Shown: positions 14,944 through 24,543, numbered from the stretch's first letter. The stretch is DNA of 64,000 nucleotides from Cellvibrionales bacterium (GCA_024639455.1 JAHEIH010000011.1:1-64000), one strand, 5' to 3'. Notes: generated by a model not told the origin, from the sequence alone. A program made the numbers and translations.

Positions 14944-15985
14944 GGCTTACGGGTTATTATTATTCGCGCTACTTTGGGGGTGTTCCGAGCAGACTGCTGA
15001 TGTTTCCGAATCTTGTTCAACGGGGCCTGAGTTTTCGACCTATTGCGGTTTTCAAAACCCTGAGGATTTGGCGCTTACGCCGGATGGGCGTTATTTGATT
15101 GTCTCTGAATTCGGAGGTATGTCGCCGCTCTCTGAGATGACCCCTGGGGTATTAAGTCTGTTTGATCTTGAGCGAGAGGTCAAACGGCCTTTGCCCATTG
15201 CCATTAAAGATAAGGCTTGGGGACGTCCGTCATGCGACCGCTCAGAATCTCAAGTGCTGAATCCGCACGGTATCGATATTGTGCAGCGAGATGATGGGCT
15301 TTGGCAGTTAGCGGTGGTCAGCCACTTGCCCCACGAGAGCGTGGAGTTTTTTGAGTTATCGGAGGCAGAACCATGGCGCTTGTATTGGCGGGGCTGTGTT
15401 GAATCGGCGCCTTATTATTTTAACGATGTTGCCCTGACTTCGGCCGGTGAAGTGTATGCCACGCATATGTTTGACCGCGACACCTCGATGGCCTCGGTAC
15501 TGTGGTATGTGTTGTCGGGTGCGAACAGCGGGCAGGTCGTGCATTGGCAACCTGCAGTAGGTTTTACCGAGTTACCTTTTACGGCGGGGTCGTTTCCCAA
15601 CGGTATCGCCTACCATGCACCAACGCAGCGGTTGGTGGTGAACTACAACACCGGGGATAAGACTGTCTTATTTGATCTACGTTCTGAGAAGGCATTGGCC
15701 TCTTATGAGCATAACTCGCCCGACAATGTGGTGATTCGCGATGGGGCTGTGTGGGTGGCCAACCACGACCATGCGGCGTTAAAAACCTTGGCCTGTAGTG
15801 GCCAAGCGAATTGCCCGTTACCATTTTCTATTAACAAACTGTCGATCGATAACTTATCGCTGTTGACGTCATTCCCATTTAACAGTGATGAGTTTGGCGT
15901 GGGTACCGTTGGTTTGGCTGTGGGGAATTCGTTGTGGATTGGGTCTTACCATGCAGATCGTTTGGGGCGAGCAGCATTAAAATAA
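14936..15985 (+). CDS. Beta-propeller lipoprotein, SMP-30/gluconolactonase-like
   Basis: The GTG start at 14936 gives MNKAYGLLLFALLWGCSEQT, a lipoprotein signal with Cys16. The rest shows propeller-type blade repeats: NPEDLALTPDGRYLIVSEFG, NPHGIDIVQRDDG, FNDVALTSAGEVYATHMF, FPNGIAYHAPTQRLVVNYN and SPDNVVIRDGAVWVANHD. The pattern resembles SMP-30/arylesterase-like six-bladed lactonases. A metal-binding N in NDVALT and D in SPDNVV are suggestive only. It overlaps the NTF2-like gene upstream, and both gene products are predicted to be exported. The substrate is unknown. Confidence 0.7.
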   Translation: MNKAYGLLLFALLWGCSEQTADVSESCSTGPEFSTYCGFQNPEDLALTPDGRYLIVSEFGGMSPLSEMTPGVLSLFDLEREVKRPLPIAIKDKAWGRPSCDRSESQVLNPHGIDIVQRDDGLWQLAVVSHLPHESVEFFELSEAEPWRLYWRGCVESAPYYFNDVALTSAGEVYATHMFDRDTSMASVLWYVLSGANSGQVVHWQPAVGFTELPFTAGSFPNGIAYHAPTQRLVVNYNTGDKTVLFDLRSEKALASYEHNSPDNVVIRDGAVWVANHDHAALKTLACSGQANCPLPFSINKLSIDNLSLLTSFPFNSDEFGVGTVGLAVGNSLWIGSYHADRLGRAALK

Positions 15986-15998
15986 GCGGTAGATGGAG

Positions 15999-16337
15999 TC
16001 ATTGTTGCTGGTCTTCCAACCACCTAACTTCCACGCCTAGCTGATGGAGTTTTTCAACTTGCTGTTCTGTGAGCTGCAATGCTTGTTCAGAAAACCCAAC
16101 CACGACATCAACCTGGTGTTTTTGACACAGGGCAGTTAACTCACTGGGGTATTTTAGTGGTGCCCCATGTAACTGAGTTTTGTGATTCCATGGCTCTTCG
16201 TCGATAAAAGCTAGAATGTGGTAGGTGCCTTGCTTTAACCATTCTTCGGCCAACTGGTAATGCTCGAAATCGGTGCCGAGGACAATGACATTGGTTTTGG
16301 GCGGTTTAGCAAACAGTTGGCGCAGTATTTTTAGCAT
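15999..16337 (-). CDS. Small Rossmann-like protein related to nucleotide-sugar epimerase N-domains
   Basis: The 112-residue protein has a Rossmann-type beginning (TNVIVLGTDFEHYQLAEEWL) and resembles the nucleotide-binding first domain of sugar epimerases/dehydratases of the FlaA1/CapD kind. The pattern continues with HILAFIDEEPW, LHGAPLKYPSEL and VDVVVGFSE. There is no catalytic domain, so it may be a stand-alone sensing or regulatory domain. It ends 14 bp from the convergent propeller gene. A REP-like pair separates its 5' end from the PLP-enzyme gene. Confidence 0.55.
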   Translation of the reverse strand: MLKILRQLFAKPPKTNVIVLGTDFEHYQLAEEWLKQGTYHILAFIDEEPWNHKTQLHGAPLKYPSELTALCQKHQVDVVVGFSEQALQLTEQQVEKLHQLGVEVRWLEDQQQ

Positions 16338-16354
16338 GTTTTATTTTACCTTCC

Positions 16355-16397
16355 CTGTGGGAGGCATGTCGAAGACATGGCGATTGTCGCCGTTTGC
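16355..16397 (+). repeat. REP-like element, truncated on the right
   Basis: CTGTGGGAGG, hairpin A CATGTCGAAGACATG, hairpin B GCGATTGTCGC and the left arm of hairpin C (CGTTTGC) are present; the right arm of C and the closing arm are lost. It lies in tandem with the fuller copy that starts 25 bp further on. Confidence 0.8.
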
Positions 16398-16421
16398 AAT
16401 CCAGCGCCACCTTCTTACCCG

Positions 16422-16484
16422 CTGTGGGAGGCATGTCGAAGACATGGCGATTGTCGCCGTTTGCACGCAAACGACTCCTACAAG
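16422..16484 (+). repeat. REP-like cloverleaf element, near-complete
   Basis: In order: CTGTGGGAGG, hairpin A CATGTCGAAGACATG, hairpin B GCGATTGTCGC, hairpin C CGTTTGCACGCAAACG and a decayed closing arm ACTCCTACAAG. The closing arm contains the TAG stop (16478-16480) of the minus-strand PLP-enzyme gene, so the repeat overlaps the end of that gene. Confidence 0.85.
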
Positions 16485-17671
16485 GCGCCCTGCGCTTGGT
16501 TGTGTAGAATTTCCGCCACCGTCGTGCCCGTTACACCCTCAAAAATTCCTTTGGCGGTGGCACCTTCGGTATTGATGATAAGCACCCGCGATTGATCGTC
16601 GATGCCCATATCACCAAGGTTACCCAACATTGCACAGCGGTTTAGCAGAGCTAACCCTGCGACTCCAGACTCGCCGGCCACAATTGGCATATCGCCATGG
16701 CTACCTTGTGCCAGTTGGCGCACCGCCTGTTCTGCATCGCTGTCTTCAATGAGCGCAAAATAATCGATACTTTCAGCCATAAACGCCCAAGCGATAGGCG
16801 ATGTTTCGCCGCAGGCTAGCCCGGCCATGAACGAATCTACGCTGCCGGTGGCGGCCATAGGTTGGCCGGCTATAGCGCTTTGAAAGAGGCAGTCGGCTTG
16901 TGTGGGTTCGGCCACAATCATCGTCGGGCGATGGGCGCCGTGGTGCTCCCAATAATAACTGGCCACCCCAGCAGCCAGCGCGCCCACGCCACCTTGCAAT
17001 ATCACATGGGTAGGAGGGGCGGGGCACTGTACCATGGCTTCCATGGCGATCACTGCGTAACCTTGCATCACATCCAGAGGAATCGTTTGATAGCCGTCAT
17101 AGGAGGTATCGGACACTACCGTCCAGCCGTTCATATTGGCGAGCTGCTTTGCCTCTCGCACAGAGTCGTCGTAGTTGCCAGATACGCGCACAATGTTGGC
17201 TCCGTATTTGGCGATGGCATCTTCGCGCTCTTGGCTGACGTGGGCGTGCAAGACAATGGTGCACGGGCAGCCGGCGGATTGTGCAGCCGCGGCGAGGGCT
17301 CGGCCGTGGTTGCCGTCGGTGGCGGTGATCACGCTAAAGGAAGCCAGCAAATCGCAGTACTCGCCTTGTAGAATGCGTTCTGAATGCAGTTCGGGGTGGT
17401 GTTTTTTGATCAAGTTCACCAGTGCATTCGGCGCACCGAGGGCCTTAAAACTATCTAGGCTTGAGCGTTTTGACTCGTCTTTAATCCATAGGGCGCCAAC
17501 GCCCAGGGCTGTGGCGGTATTGGGCATGTCCCAGATGGGCGTCTGTAGTGGGTTGATCAGTGGCCAAGATTTAAGCTGCTGCCAACACTGTTGCACCATC
17601 TGCATGTTTAGCATGGCTTTTAGCCGAGGGGGGTAGTCAGCGCGCTGGGCGTTTCTATTGGCGGTTAACAT
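16478..17671 (-). CDS. PLP-dependent diaminopropionate ammonia-lyase-like enzyme
   Basis: This 397-residue fold-type II PLP enzyme would deaminate an amino acid to a keto acid. The Schiff-base lysine is in SLDSFKALGAPNAL, and other blocks are TATDGNHGRALAAAAQ, THVILQGGVGALAAGVASYY and AGESGVAGLALLNRC, ending in NTEGATAKGIF. The wording is closest to YgeX/DpaL 2,3-diaminopropionate ammonia-lyase; threonine dehydratase-like activity is possible. The start at 17671 (MLTANRNAQRADYPPR) has AGGAAA upstream. It stands alone, with a REP-like element across its 3' end. Confidence 0.8.
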   Translation of the reverse strand: MLTANRNAQRADYPPRLKAMLNMQMVQQCWQQLKSWPLINPLQTPIWDMPNTATALGVGALWIKDESKRSSLDSFKALGAPNALVNLIKKHHPELHSERILQGEYCDLLASFSVITATDGNHGRALAAAAQSAGCPCTIVLHAHVSQEREDAIAKYGANIVRVSGNYDDSVREAKQLANMNGWTVVSDTSYDGYQTIPLDVMQGYAVIAMEAMVQCPAPPTHVILQGGVGALAAGVASYYWEHHGAHRPTMIVAEPTQADCLFQSAIAGQPMAATGSVDSFMAGLACGETSPIAWAFMAESIDYFALIEDSDAEQAVRQLAQGSHGDMPIVAGESGVAGLALLNRCAMLGNLGDMGIDDQSRVLIINTEGATAKGIFEGVTGTTVAEILHNQAQGAL

Positions 17672-17697
17672 GGTGGTTTCCTTTTTCTAGGAAAATT

Positions 17698-18525
17698 CTA
17701 ACCGGCTTTCACCATCAGCGCTTCAATATCTTCAATCATATCCGTCAGGCGACGCCTTACTTTGTCCTTTTGGGTATCGCTCGCGCGTTGCCAAAGGGCT
17801 TGGTAAAGGGTGATACGGTCTTGCATGGCGGCCATTCTCACTTGCGTTAGCTGCAGGCCCTCGGGGGTGGCGAGCGGCTCAGCAATCAGAGCGGCAAAGT
17901 CGCTGGTAAAGTTTTCATGGGAACGATTGAGCAGTGACGCTGTTAATTTGGCCTGAAATGCTCGGTGTGCCGCTACGGTGATATCAGTTCTGTCGGGGTG
18001 TTGTTGCGCGAAAGTTTCAACCATCGCTGTTTGATCATTCGATAATTTGCCCAACCAGCGGGAGATGCCTTTGTGCGCGTCTTTGCTGTGTTCTGCCGGG
18101 CTGTCGGCTTCCTTTAGACGGTCCTGGTTGGCGTCGGCCATGGCGTTCGCGATTTCATCAACTTGTTCATCGCTCAGCGTAAGCGCCATATCGGTGAGTG
18201 CAGGTGTAGCTTGTTGAATCAGTATCTGCCAGCGTTGGCGCAGGGCACCTAAATGATCGATTAAAAAATCGGCGTCCAATTCTGAATTGTCGAGGTGTTC
18301 ATGTAATTCAACCAGCAAGCGATGATATTCCGGAAGCTCGTGTTGGCGATGCCAGTGATGAATGTCTCTAAGATGCGCTTGGTAGCGCTTTTTTTGTGCT
18401 CGGTCGAGGCTAATGAAGTCGTCCACGTACCAGGGGGAAATCATGTCGAGGTTGTTGTAGACGAATTTGGCGCCGCAGCCAGTAAGCAGCGTCAGCGTGA
18501 GAATAGCCAGTAATAATCGCTTCAT
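17698..18525 (-). CDS. DUF6279-type lipoprotein
   Basis: The 275-residue protein has a lipoprotein signal (MKRLLLAILTLTLLTGCG, Cys17) and then KFVYNNLDMISPWYVDDFIS, the hallmark start of the DUF6279 family. The rest is nearly all helical and charged. Members are envelope lipoproteins of Gammaproteobacteria with no known activity. It ends 26 bp before the start of the PLP-enzyme gene, with the same orientation, but a shared role is not evident. Confidence 0.8.
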   Translation of the reverse strand: MKRLLLAILTLTLLTGCGAKFVYNNLDMISPWYVDDFISLDRAQKKRYQAHLRDIHHWHRQHELPEYHRLLVELHEHLDNSELDADFLIDHLGALRQRWQILIQQATPALTDMALTLSDEQVDEIANAMADANQDRLKEADSPAEHSKDAHKGISRWLGKLSNDQTAMVETFAQQHPDRTDITVAAHRAFQAKLTASLLNRSHENFTSDFAALIAEPLATPEGLQLTQVRMAAMQDRITLYQALWQRASDTQKDKVRRRLTDMIEDIEALMVKAG

Positions 18526-18695
18526 TTTTGCGTCTTCGCGCCTTTATTAAGATATGAATAGTTATACGTTACCAATATAACCATTGTCTTAAGCTAACAA
18601 AAACTGATCGGCGATTATTTTAAATAATACTTATTTATACGATCGCAAATTGTCCTATAAATAACTAACACCCTCTGCCGATATACTTCATAACT

Positions 18696-19235
18696 ATGAT
18701 TGACACCACCTTAAACGATACTCGCCGCCATCGGCTCGCGATGGGTTTAACTGTCGCCTGGCTAGCTACGGTGGCGTTGGGGTTTTGGTGGTTTAGCGCA
18801 CGCTTCATCGTGCCGTTTAGCGAAACACTAGTGAATTTCGACAGCGCTGGCCTTCAAGTTGCTGCGCCGCGTGTTGAACAGTTAACGGTGGTGGCGATGA
18901 TCGATCAGGATTGCGCCTGCTCTGGCTTTGCCGAGGGCCACTGGCAAGATCTGCAGCAGCGGCATGCCAGTGTGGTATTTGAACGGGCCGAGGCGGGTAA
19001 CCGTTGGTCATTTTTATTAGACATGGTGCCAACGTCCCCCGCGGTTGCGGTGTGGGATGCGGCGGGTCAACTGCGTTATTTCGGGCCGTTTAGTGGCGGT
19101 GCGTTTTGCGGCAGTGGCGATGATTATGTGGCGATGGCATTGGAGGCGATCGCGACGGAAGAGTACTTCCAGTGGATCAATCAGGATGCGGTAGGCTGTT
19201 TTTGCCAGCGCGGCGCGCTGGGTGAGGAGACGTAA
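18696..19235 (+). CDS. DUF6436-type membrane-anchored thioredoxin-like protein
   Basis: The 179-residue protein has one N-terminal membrane anchor (about residues 12-30). The periplasmic domain has a thioredoxin-like look: [20 protein letters not shown] with a CxC pair, then [20 protein letters not shown] and a C-terminal CFC pair. This matches DUF6436. A redox or metal-thiol role is plausible but unproven. It overlaps the region of the MCP start by spacing only: the chemoreceptor ATG follows one base after its stop, so the two genes are coupled. Confidence 0.7.
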   Translation: MIDTTLNDTRRHRLAMGLTVAWLATVALGFWWFSARFIVPFSETLVNFDSAGLQVAAPRVEQLTVVAMIDQDCACSGFAEGHWQDLQQRHASVVFERAEAGNRWSFLLDMVPTSPAVAVWDAAGQLRYFGPFSGGAFCGSGDDYVAMALEAIATEEYFQWINQDAVGCFCQRGALGEET

Positions 19236-19236
19236 A

Positions 19237-20742
19237 ATGTCAGAGTTAAGTGGTGTCAAAAAGGCCATGCAGCAACACTATGCCGAAGCCGACAAGATCA
19301 TGCTTATGATTAATGTGGGTCTTTTGGTGTATGCCCTAGCCCTCGCCGGTTGGCACAGTACCTGGGGCGCGGCGATCGTTATCGGTGGGCTTACCCTGGC
19401 GGCCGCAGGCGGTGTATACAGTTTAGTGAGTGGCAGTATGCTGAGCCGGGCGATGATGGGCGCTTCGTTCATGGTGATGACGGCGCTACATATTCACCAA
19501 GCTCATGGCATGATCGAATTCCACTTTGGGGTGTTTGTCTTACTGGCGATTCTGCTTTATTACCGCGACTGGGTTCCACTGGTGGCAGCGGCGGGCACCA
19601 TTGCCGTGCACCATTTAGCCTTTTTTTACCTGCAATCGCAGGGGTCTTCCATTTTCGTGATCGATGATCTGGCTAAGGGCTGGGGCATTATCTTTTTGCA
19701 CGCCGGCTACGTGGTGGTGGAAACCGGCATTTTGTTGGTATTGGCGCGTAATTTGAAAGCCTACGCCGTGCAGTCGATGGAAGTGACCGCGGTTATTGAT
19801 GCGATGCTACAGGACGGCTGTGTTGACTTGACCATCCGCACAAGCGAAAACACCGAGTTGTTGCAGCGCTTTAACCGCTTTACTTCTGAGGTGGCAACGC
19901 TGTCGCGCCATACCAAAAAAGCGGCCGAAAGTCTGACCAAAGAGGGCGATTCACTGGGAAGCTTGACCGCGAAAATGAACCAAGCCGCGGATGTGCAGCA
20001 GCGTGAAACCAACATGATTGCCAGTGCAGTGGAGCAATTGCTGTCGGCGATTAGCGAGGTGAGTAGCAACACTGAACAAACTGCGCATTCAGCGCGAGAA
20101 GCGGATCAAAATGCCCGTAAGACAAGTACTGTGAGCGAGGAAACCCAGCGTGATGTCGAACATTTGGCCAGCGAGATCGACGCTGCAGCAAAAACCATCG
20201 AGCAATTGAACAAGCAAACTGAGAACATTGGCCAAGTACTCGATGTTATCCGTGGTGTCGCTGAGCAAACCAACTTACTCGCCCTTAATGCGGCTATTGA
20301 GGCGGCGCGTGCAGGCGATCAGGGCAGAGGCTTTGCGGTGGTGGCGGATGAGGTGCGCACCTTAGCGCAACGCACCCAGCAATCGACCGAGGAGATTGAC
20401 GAGATGATCGCCTCTTTGCAAAAAAATAGTCATGCTGCCGTGAAAGCCATTGAAAAGAGCCGCAATGACGCTCAGGCCTGTGCAAAAAACACTGAAGCCT
20501 CTCTTTCCTTGATTCGCAATACCAGCAAGGAATTACAAACAATTAGTCAAATGACCGAGGTGATCGCAACCGCGGCCTCAGAGCAGGCTCATGTGATTCA
20601 AGAGGTGCAGAAAAACTTGGTGGCCGTGGCAGAAAGTAGCCACAACATGGCCGAAGATACCTCCGTGGCTGAGCGGGCGAGCGAGTTTTTGCGTAACCTG
20701 TCGCGTGAAATGGTGGGCTATACCAAGCGCTTCCGCGTTTAA
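19237..20742 (+). CDS. Methyl-accepting chemotaxis protein with a multi-pass membrane sensor
   Basis: This chemoreceptor signals to CheA/CheW. The ATG at 19237 ([15 protein letters not shown]) follows GAGGAG, so the longer frame from 19222 is not used. About six hydrophobic segments fill residues 22-185 and replace the usual periplasmic sensor. They carry histidines in [26 protein letters not shown] and [13 protein letters not shown]. The cytoplasmic tip is canonical: [20 protein letters not shown] and [20 protein letters not shown]. There are no PAS or HAMP domains I can name. The histidines in membrane segments suggest heme or metal sensing (inference). Confidence 0.88.
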   Translation: MSELSGVKKAMQQHYAEADKIMLMINVGLLVYALALAGWHSTWGAAIVIGGLTLAAAGGVYSLVSGSMLSRAMMGASFMVMTALHIHQAHGMIEFHFGVFVLLAILLYYRDWVPLVAAAGTIAVHHLAFFYLQSQGSSIFVIDDLAKGWGIIFLHAGYVVVETGILLVLARNLKAYAVQSMEVTAVIDAMLQDGCVDLTIRTSENTELLQRFNRFTSEVATLSRHTKKAAESLTKEGDSLGSLTAKMNQAADVQQRETNMIASAVEQLLSAISEVSSNTEQTAHSAREADQNARKTSTVSEETQRDVEHLASEIDAAAKTIEQLNKQTENIGQVLDVIRGVAEQTNLLALNAAIEAARAGDQGRGFAVVADEVRTLAQRTQQSTEEIDEMIASLQKNSHAAVKAIEKSRNDAQACAKNTEASLSLIRNTSKELQTISQMTEVIATAASEQAHVIQEVQKNLVAVAESSHNMAEDTSVAERASEFLRNLSREMVGYTKRFRV

Positions 20743-20767
20743 TATTTTATCGCACTCTTTACAAGTT

Positions 20768-20840
20768 GCCTCCTACACAATCGATTATCCGATGTAGGAG
20801 GTTTCTCAAAGAGATGGCGATACATTTAAGCGCTATCGCC
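20768..20840 (+). repeat. REP-like element, diverged copy
   Basis: TGTAGGAGG at 20793 is followed by TCTCAAAGAGA and ATGGCGA, then GCTATCGCC. An inverted CCTCCTACA lies just upstream (20769-20777) and pairs with it. Hairpin A here is the CTC/GAG variant. Confidence 0.65.
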
Positions 20841-20859
20841 ATAACTTCAGTCTCGCCGG

Positions 20860-20893
20860 TTGTGGGAGGCATCTCAAAGAGATGGCGACTTCA
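20860..20893 (+). repeat. REP-like element, left half, variant hairpin A
   Basis: TTGTGGGAGG is followed by CATCTCAAAGAGATG and GCGA. Compared with CATGTC/GACATG in other copies, one base pair of the stem is changed on both sides (G-C to C-G), so pairing is kept. Confidence 0.75.
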
Positions 20894-20971
20894 CAAATAC
20901 CACGTCCTTGCTGCCATGTGCTTCACAACCATCTATACTCGACCTAATAAAAACCACAAAGAGACACGTTA

Positions 20972-22033
20972 GTGCAGCCCACTTTGGATTCTTCGTCAAC
21001 GACTGATGCGCTTGAGCATCTTTCCGGTAAAGAAACGCGCGAAATCGTCACGCCCTATGCGTTTGGTGTTTCCCCCGATCTTTTTGGGAAAAAACTGGCT
21101 ACCCCCACAAGGCGTGCCGTAGCGCAAATTATCGACCTGAGTTTGGTAGCACTTTTAAGTAACGCCAATGCTCTTTTTCTAGGTTTTTTCGTGGCGCTGA
21201 CATTTTTTCGTGCTGGGCAGCGAATGTCTTTACGTGGTGAATTGACCATTACTCGTCGCGTACTTCGCTTATTGGCCGCGATATTACTTTTCTGGGTGAC
21301 TTTCTCATTGGTGCAGTTATACAACGCGGCTCAAGACACCGATGGCATCGAGATCGTTGGTGAGGAGAAAGCCGGCCCTGTGCTCACCATGGTGCAGAGA
21401 TTTGCCCTCAATGGCTGTGAAGCAGAGCAACAATGCCTAAACAACGTGGCGTCCCAATTTGGTGAGGCCATGGGTGAAACGACTACGACGCGTGAAGAAG
21501 CGTTATCTGCCTTGGGGGAATTACTTGAGGGGCGAGGGCTAAGTGAAGAGCAGCGGGCAACCTATCACGCTACCTTTATGCAGGCTTTTGACAACGCTCA
21601 TGGTGCACTGATTGCTCCCATGGAACCGTTAGAAGCCAAACAAGACATTGAGATCGACAGCGCGGCAGAACGCGATGTGCCCCCACCTGAGGCCATGTCC
21701 GCGGTCGATCAAGAATACAGTGTTGTTAAATGGATCAAAGGTATTTTCTCAGATCTTGGGCTCGGCTTTGGCTGGGCAGCACTTTATTACAGTGTATTTA
21801 CTGCCTGGTGGCAGGGGCATACGCCAGGAAAACGGTTAGTTAATATTAAAGTGCTCAAATTAGATGGCAGTGCGTTAACGTTGTGGGAAAGCTTTGGTCG
21901 TTATGGGGGGTATGGCGCCGGTTTGGCAACCGGTTTATTGGGGTACATACAGATTTATTGGGACGCTAATCGACAGGCTATTCAGGACAAAATCTCAGAA
22001 ACTCTGGTGATCTACGATGAAAATCACAGCTAA
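20972..22033 (+). CDS. RDD-family membrane protein with a large soluble insertion
   Basis: The GTG start at 20972 gives a 353-residue protein. An RDD-like beginning (KKLATPTRRAVAQIIDLSLV) leads into membrane segments near residues 50-110. About 130 polar residues follow (TDGIEIVGEEKAGPVLTMVQ to about 245), and then a membrane segment with the second RDD block WWQGHTPGKRLVNIKVLKLD. RDD proteins are poorly understood and have been proposed as ion exchangers. The insertion between the two halves is unusual in length. It converges with the broken sulP gene, the two overlapping by about four bases at the 3' ends. Confidence 0.75.
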   Translation: MQPTLDSSSTTDALEHLSGKETREIVTPYAFGVSPDLFGKKLATPTRRAVAQIIDLSLVALLSNANALFLGFFVALTFFRAGQRMSLRGELTITRRVLRLLAAILLFWVTFSLVQLYNAAQDTDGIEIVGEEKAGPVLTMVQRFALNGCEAEQQCLNNVASQFGEAMGETTTTREEALSALGELLEGRGLSEEQRATYHATFMQAFDNAHGALIAPMEPLEAKQDIEIDSAAERDVPPPEAMSAVDQEYSVVKWIKGIFSDLGLGFGWAALYYSVFTAWWQGHTPGKRLVNIKVLKLDGSALTLWESFGRYGGYGAGLATGLLGYIQIYWDANRQAIQDKISETLVIYDENHS

Positions 22034-23580
22034 TTCTTCGCGATGACGCCTAACATTTTTAGTTCAGCCTCGGCCTGTTGAGACATGCCAATAAAAACCA
22101 CCTGCATGCCTTTTTGCTTGGCGCGTTTGACAATGCCTTCAATCATCAGCGCGGTAGAAAGGCCTATGAGTGCTGCTGTACTCACATCGATCAGAAGGGC
22201 GTGTTTACCGGGGTATTATTTCATCAGTTTTTTCAACGAGCGATCGGTGCCGTAGCACATTGGACCACTGATCTTAAGCAACAATGCACCGCCGTTATAG
22301 AACATTAATTCATCGCGTTCATTGTCATTTAAGGGGATATTGTCATCGCTACCATCGGTCAAAATGACCGAGCCTAGCTGCATTTCGGATAGTTTATCGA
22401 TAATGACCATGTTCTTGATAAATACCCCAACAAACACGGCGGTAATCAGGTCGACCCAAACCGTAAGAAAAAGTACCACTAACATCAGTGCGACCGGGAA
22501 ACGCGGCATTTTGTGCAGTCTGCGTATAAAGGGCCAGTCAATGATGTCAAAACCTACTTTGAGCAAGATACCAGCAAGCACGGCAATGGGTATTTGGCTG
22601 AAGATAAATCCAAAGCCAAGCGCAATAGCAATAGCAAGAATAATCAGCGAGTGCACCACGCCAGACAAGGGTGTATTCCCTCCTGCGCGAATATTGACAA
22701 GGGTGCGCATTGTGGCGCCTGCGCCAGGTAGACCGCCAATCATGCCAGCCACCATGTTACCTAGGCCCTGTCCAATCAGTTCTCGGTCGGAATCATGTTC
22801 TTGACCGGTCACGTTATCCGCCACCAAAGAGGTGAGCAAAGAGTCGATCGCCCCCAATAACGCCAACATGATGGCCCCGAGCAAGACGTCTTTAAAAGCG
22901 GTAAGTTGCAGCTCTGGCCAATGCCATTCGGGCAAACCGCTCGGGATGTGCCCAATCATGGGGTAACTGTCATTTGGCAAGGTATAAAACGCAGCGACAC
23001 TGACCGTAAGCATAGCGGCTATCGCAGAGGGAATAATCCGCTGCCACCGACTCGGCTAAAAGATTAAAAGCAGGAGAGTTAACACGCCCATTAAGGCGTT
23101 GGCCATTGACATATTGGTTATTTGACCAGGTAAGGCCAGCAGTGCCATGGGAACATTACCACTTGCGCTGTGCCCTAGAAGCGGTGCGAGTTGTAGTACG
23201 ATAATAATAACCCCGATACCGCTCATAAACCCTGAGATGACAGGGTAGGGCACCATAATGATGTACTTTCCTAGCTTTAATGCCCCCATGGCCATTTGAA
23301 TGCATCCAGCCAACATCACCGCGGTAAAAGCGAGTGCGAGTCCGTTATCTGGGTAGTAGGTAAGAAATTGAGCAATAATCCCTGTCATGACGACAGTCAT
23401 GGGGCCTGTAGGTCCCGAAATTTGCGCGGCTGTGCCGCCAAAAATGGCCGCAAAAATGCCCACAATAGCCGCGCCATAAAGTCCTGCCAATGGGCCAAGT
23501 CCGGATGAGATCCCAAAGGCGAGCGCTAGGGGCAGGGCGATAACCGCGGCCGTTAGGCCACCAAATAGGTTGCCACGCAT
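22030..23580 (-). pseudogene. SulP-family anion transporter with two in-frame stops
   Basis: The frame encodes a SulP permease with a C-terminal STAS domain. It begins MRGNLFGGLTAAVIALPLAL, with GGTAAQISGPTGPMTVVMTG further on. A TAG at 23056-23058 stops it after MGVLTLLLLIF. The same frame continues as PSRWQRIIPSAIAAMLTVSV and GLPGAGATMRTLVNIRAGG to a TAA at 22216-22218 within the STAS domain (after DRSLKKLMK). It then runs on as YPGKHALLIDVSTAALIGLS to TAG 22030-22032. There is no frameshift. Upstream, codons 23583-23622 read as a conserved-looking leader beginning with ATA where an ATG is expected. It looks like a recently silenced transporter gene. Confidence 0.85.
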
Positions 23581-23739
23581 GTCCGTGGAAAAATCTTTGA
23601 AAGAGTAAGGGCTTAATTTTATGGCAATATTTTTATGTAATAGTGAATGAGATTAGCACACTTGCCAGCGAGATGTGCAAGGTGGCTCGCAATGGCAATT
23701 CTGTAGTGGAGCCCGCTTTATATTTTTGGATGGGCTGTA

Positions 23740-24459
23740 TTAGAGCACGATGCCCATGGCCGCGAGTTCTTTCTCAACGGTGCCACGCCAATCCCTATTA
23801 GCGGCTGGGCTGGCCGGAGAGGGATGCAGTATACGATTGACGGCAATGCTCTCTCCAACCACCCGCTTGGCGGCCGCCTCAGCAAATCCTCCGACGCCAA
23901 TAATTCGTTGAGGTTTTAGCGTCGAGATAATATTGGCTAACATTTCATCGCAGAGACGATATATCGCCTCGCGCTCTGACTTCGACAGTTTGTCGGGGGT
24001 GATGTTGCGTCCTGTGTCTGCCATAAAGACCAAGGGACAGTAATTGTGCACGTAAAAGCGCGCAAAGAAGTTTTCCGCTGCTCCAAACCGATCCTTAGCC
24101 CACGACCACACACGCTGTCCACTGACTTCACTGCGTGTACAGGCAAACCCTTCGATAGGGCGTTTGGGATGGACATTGTCGGGTTGATTGACCTCGCCCG
24201 TCACACCCATCCAGTCGCGCACATGCTCAATCTCACCAAAAGGTACCCCGGTTTGCGCCATCCCGAAAGGTCCTGGGTTCATCCCTAGAAATAATGCTTC
24301 TGCGCCTGGTGTCGCATATTTCTCCACATATAAACGATGTGGTCGATGGGCGTATTCTAAGGGGTTGTATACGTGAGTGACAGGCGCGTCAAAGTGCAGT
24401 TGATTTAGTAAATAACTGGCATGTTGTTCAGCAGCAAGGATGTCTTGGGCGGTATTCAT
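23740..24459 (-). CDS. SMUG1-type uracil-DNA glycosylase
   Basis: This 239-residue enzyme should remove uracil and oxidised pyrimidines from DNA to start base-excision repair. The active-site block LGMNPGPFGMAQTGVPFGE (about 58-76) matches that of animal SMUG1 as I recall it. Other SMUG1 signatures follow: HPKRPIEGFACTRSEVSG, FFARFYVHNYCPLVFMA and the DNA-intercalating HPSPASPAANRDW (about 212). Length is normal for bacterial SMUG1. The start at 24459 gives MNTAQDILAAEQHASYLL. It stands alone between sulP and acs. Bacterial SMUG1 genes are known but scattered, so lateral spread is possible. Confidence 0.9.
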   Translation of the reverse strand: MNTAQDILAAEQHASYLLNQLHFDAPVTHVYNPLEYAHRPHRLYVEKYATPGAEALFLGMNPGPFGMAQTGVPFGEIEHVRDWMGVTGEVNQPDNVHPKRPIEGFACTRSEVSGQRVWSWAKDRFGAAENFFARFYVHNYCPLVFMADTGRNITPDKLSKSEREAIYRLCDEMLANIISTLKPQRIIGVGGFAEAAAKRVVGESIAVNRILHPSPASPAANRDWRGTVEKELAAMGIVL

Positions 24460-24517
24460 ACGCGCATGATAATGGAGATTGCCGCATTTGTGTACGTAAT
24501 GGTTTTAAAGATAGGTT

Positions 24518-24543
24518 TGTCGCGATCTCTGTGAGATGCCTTT
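24518..24543 (-). repeat. REP-like element remnant
   Basis: On the minus strand it reads AGGCATCTCACAGAGATCGC, matching the CTC/GAG form of hairpin A and its flanks. The other hairpins are missing. Confidence 0.5.

Noticed and set aside
22322-22804. 160-codon plus-strand frame opposite sulP
   Set aside because: It is antisense to clear SulP coding sequence and lacks a ribosome site or recognisable domain.
22030-23580. Stop-codon reassignment to explain the sulP stops
   Set aside because: TAA, TAG and TGA all end normal genes elsewhere in the window.
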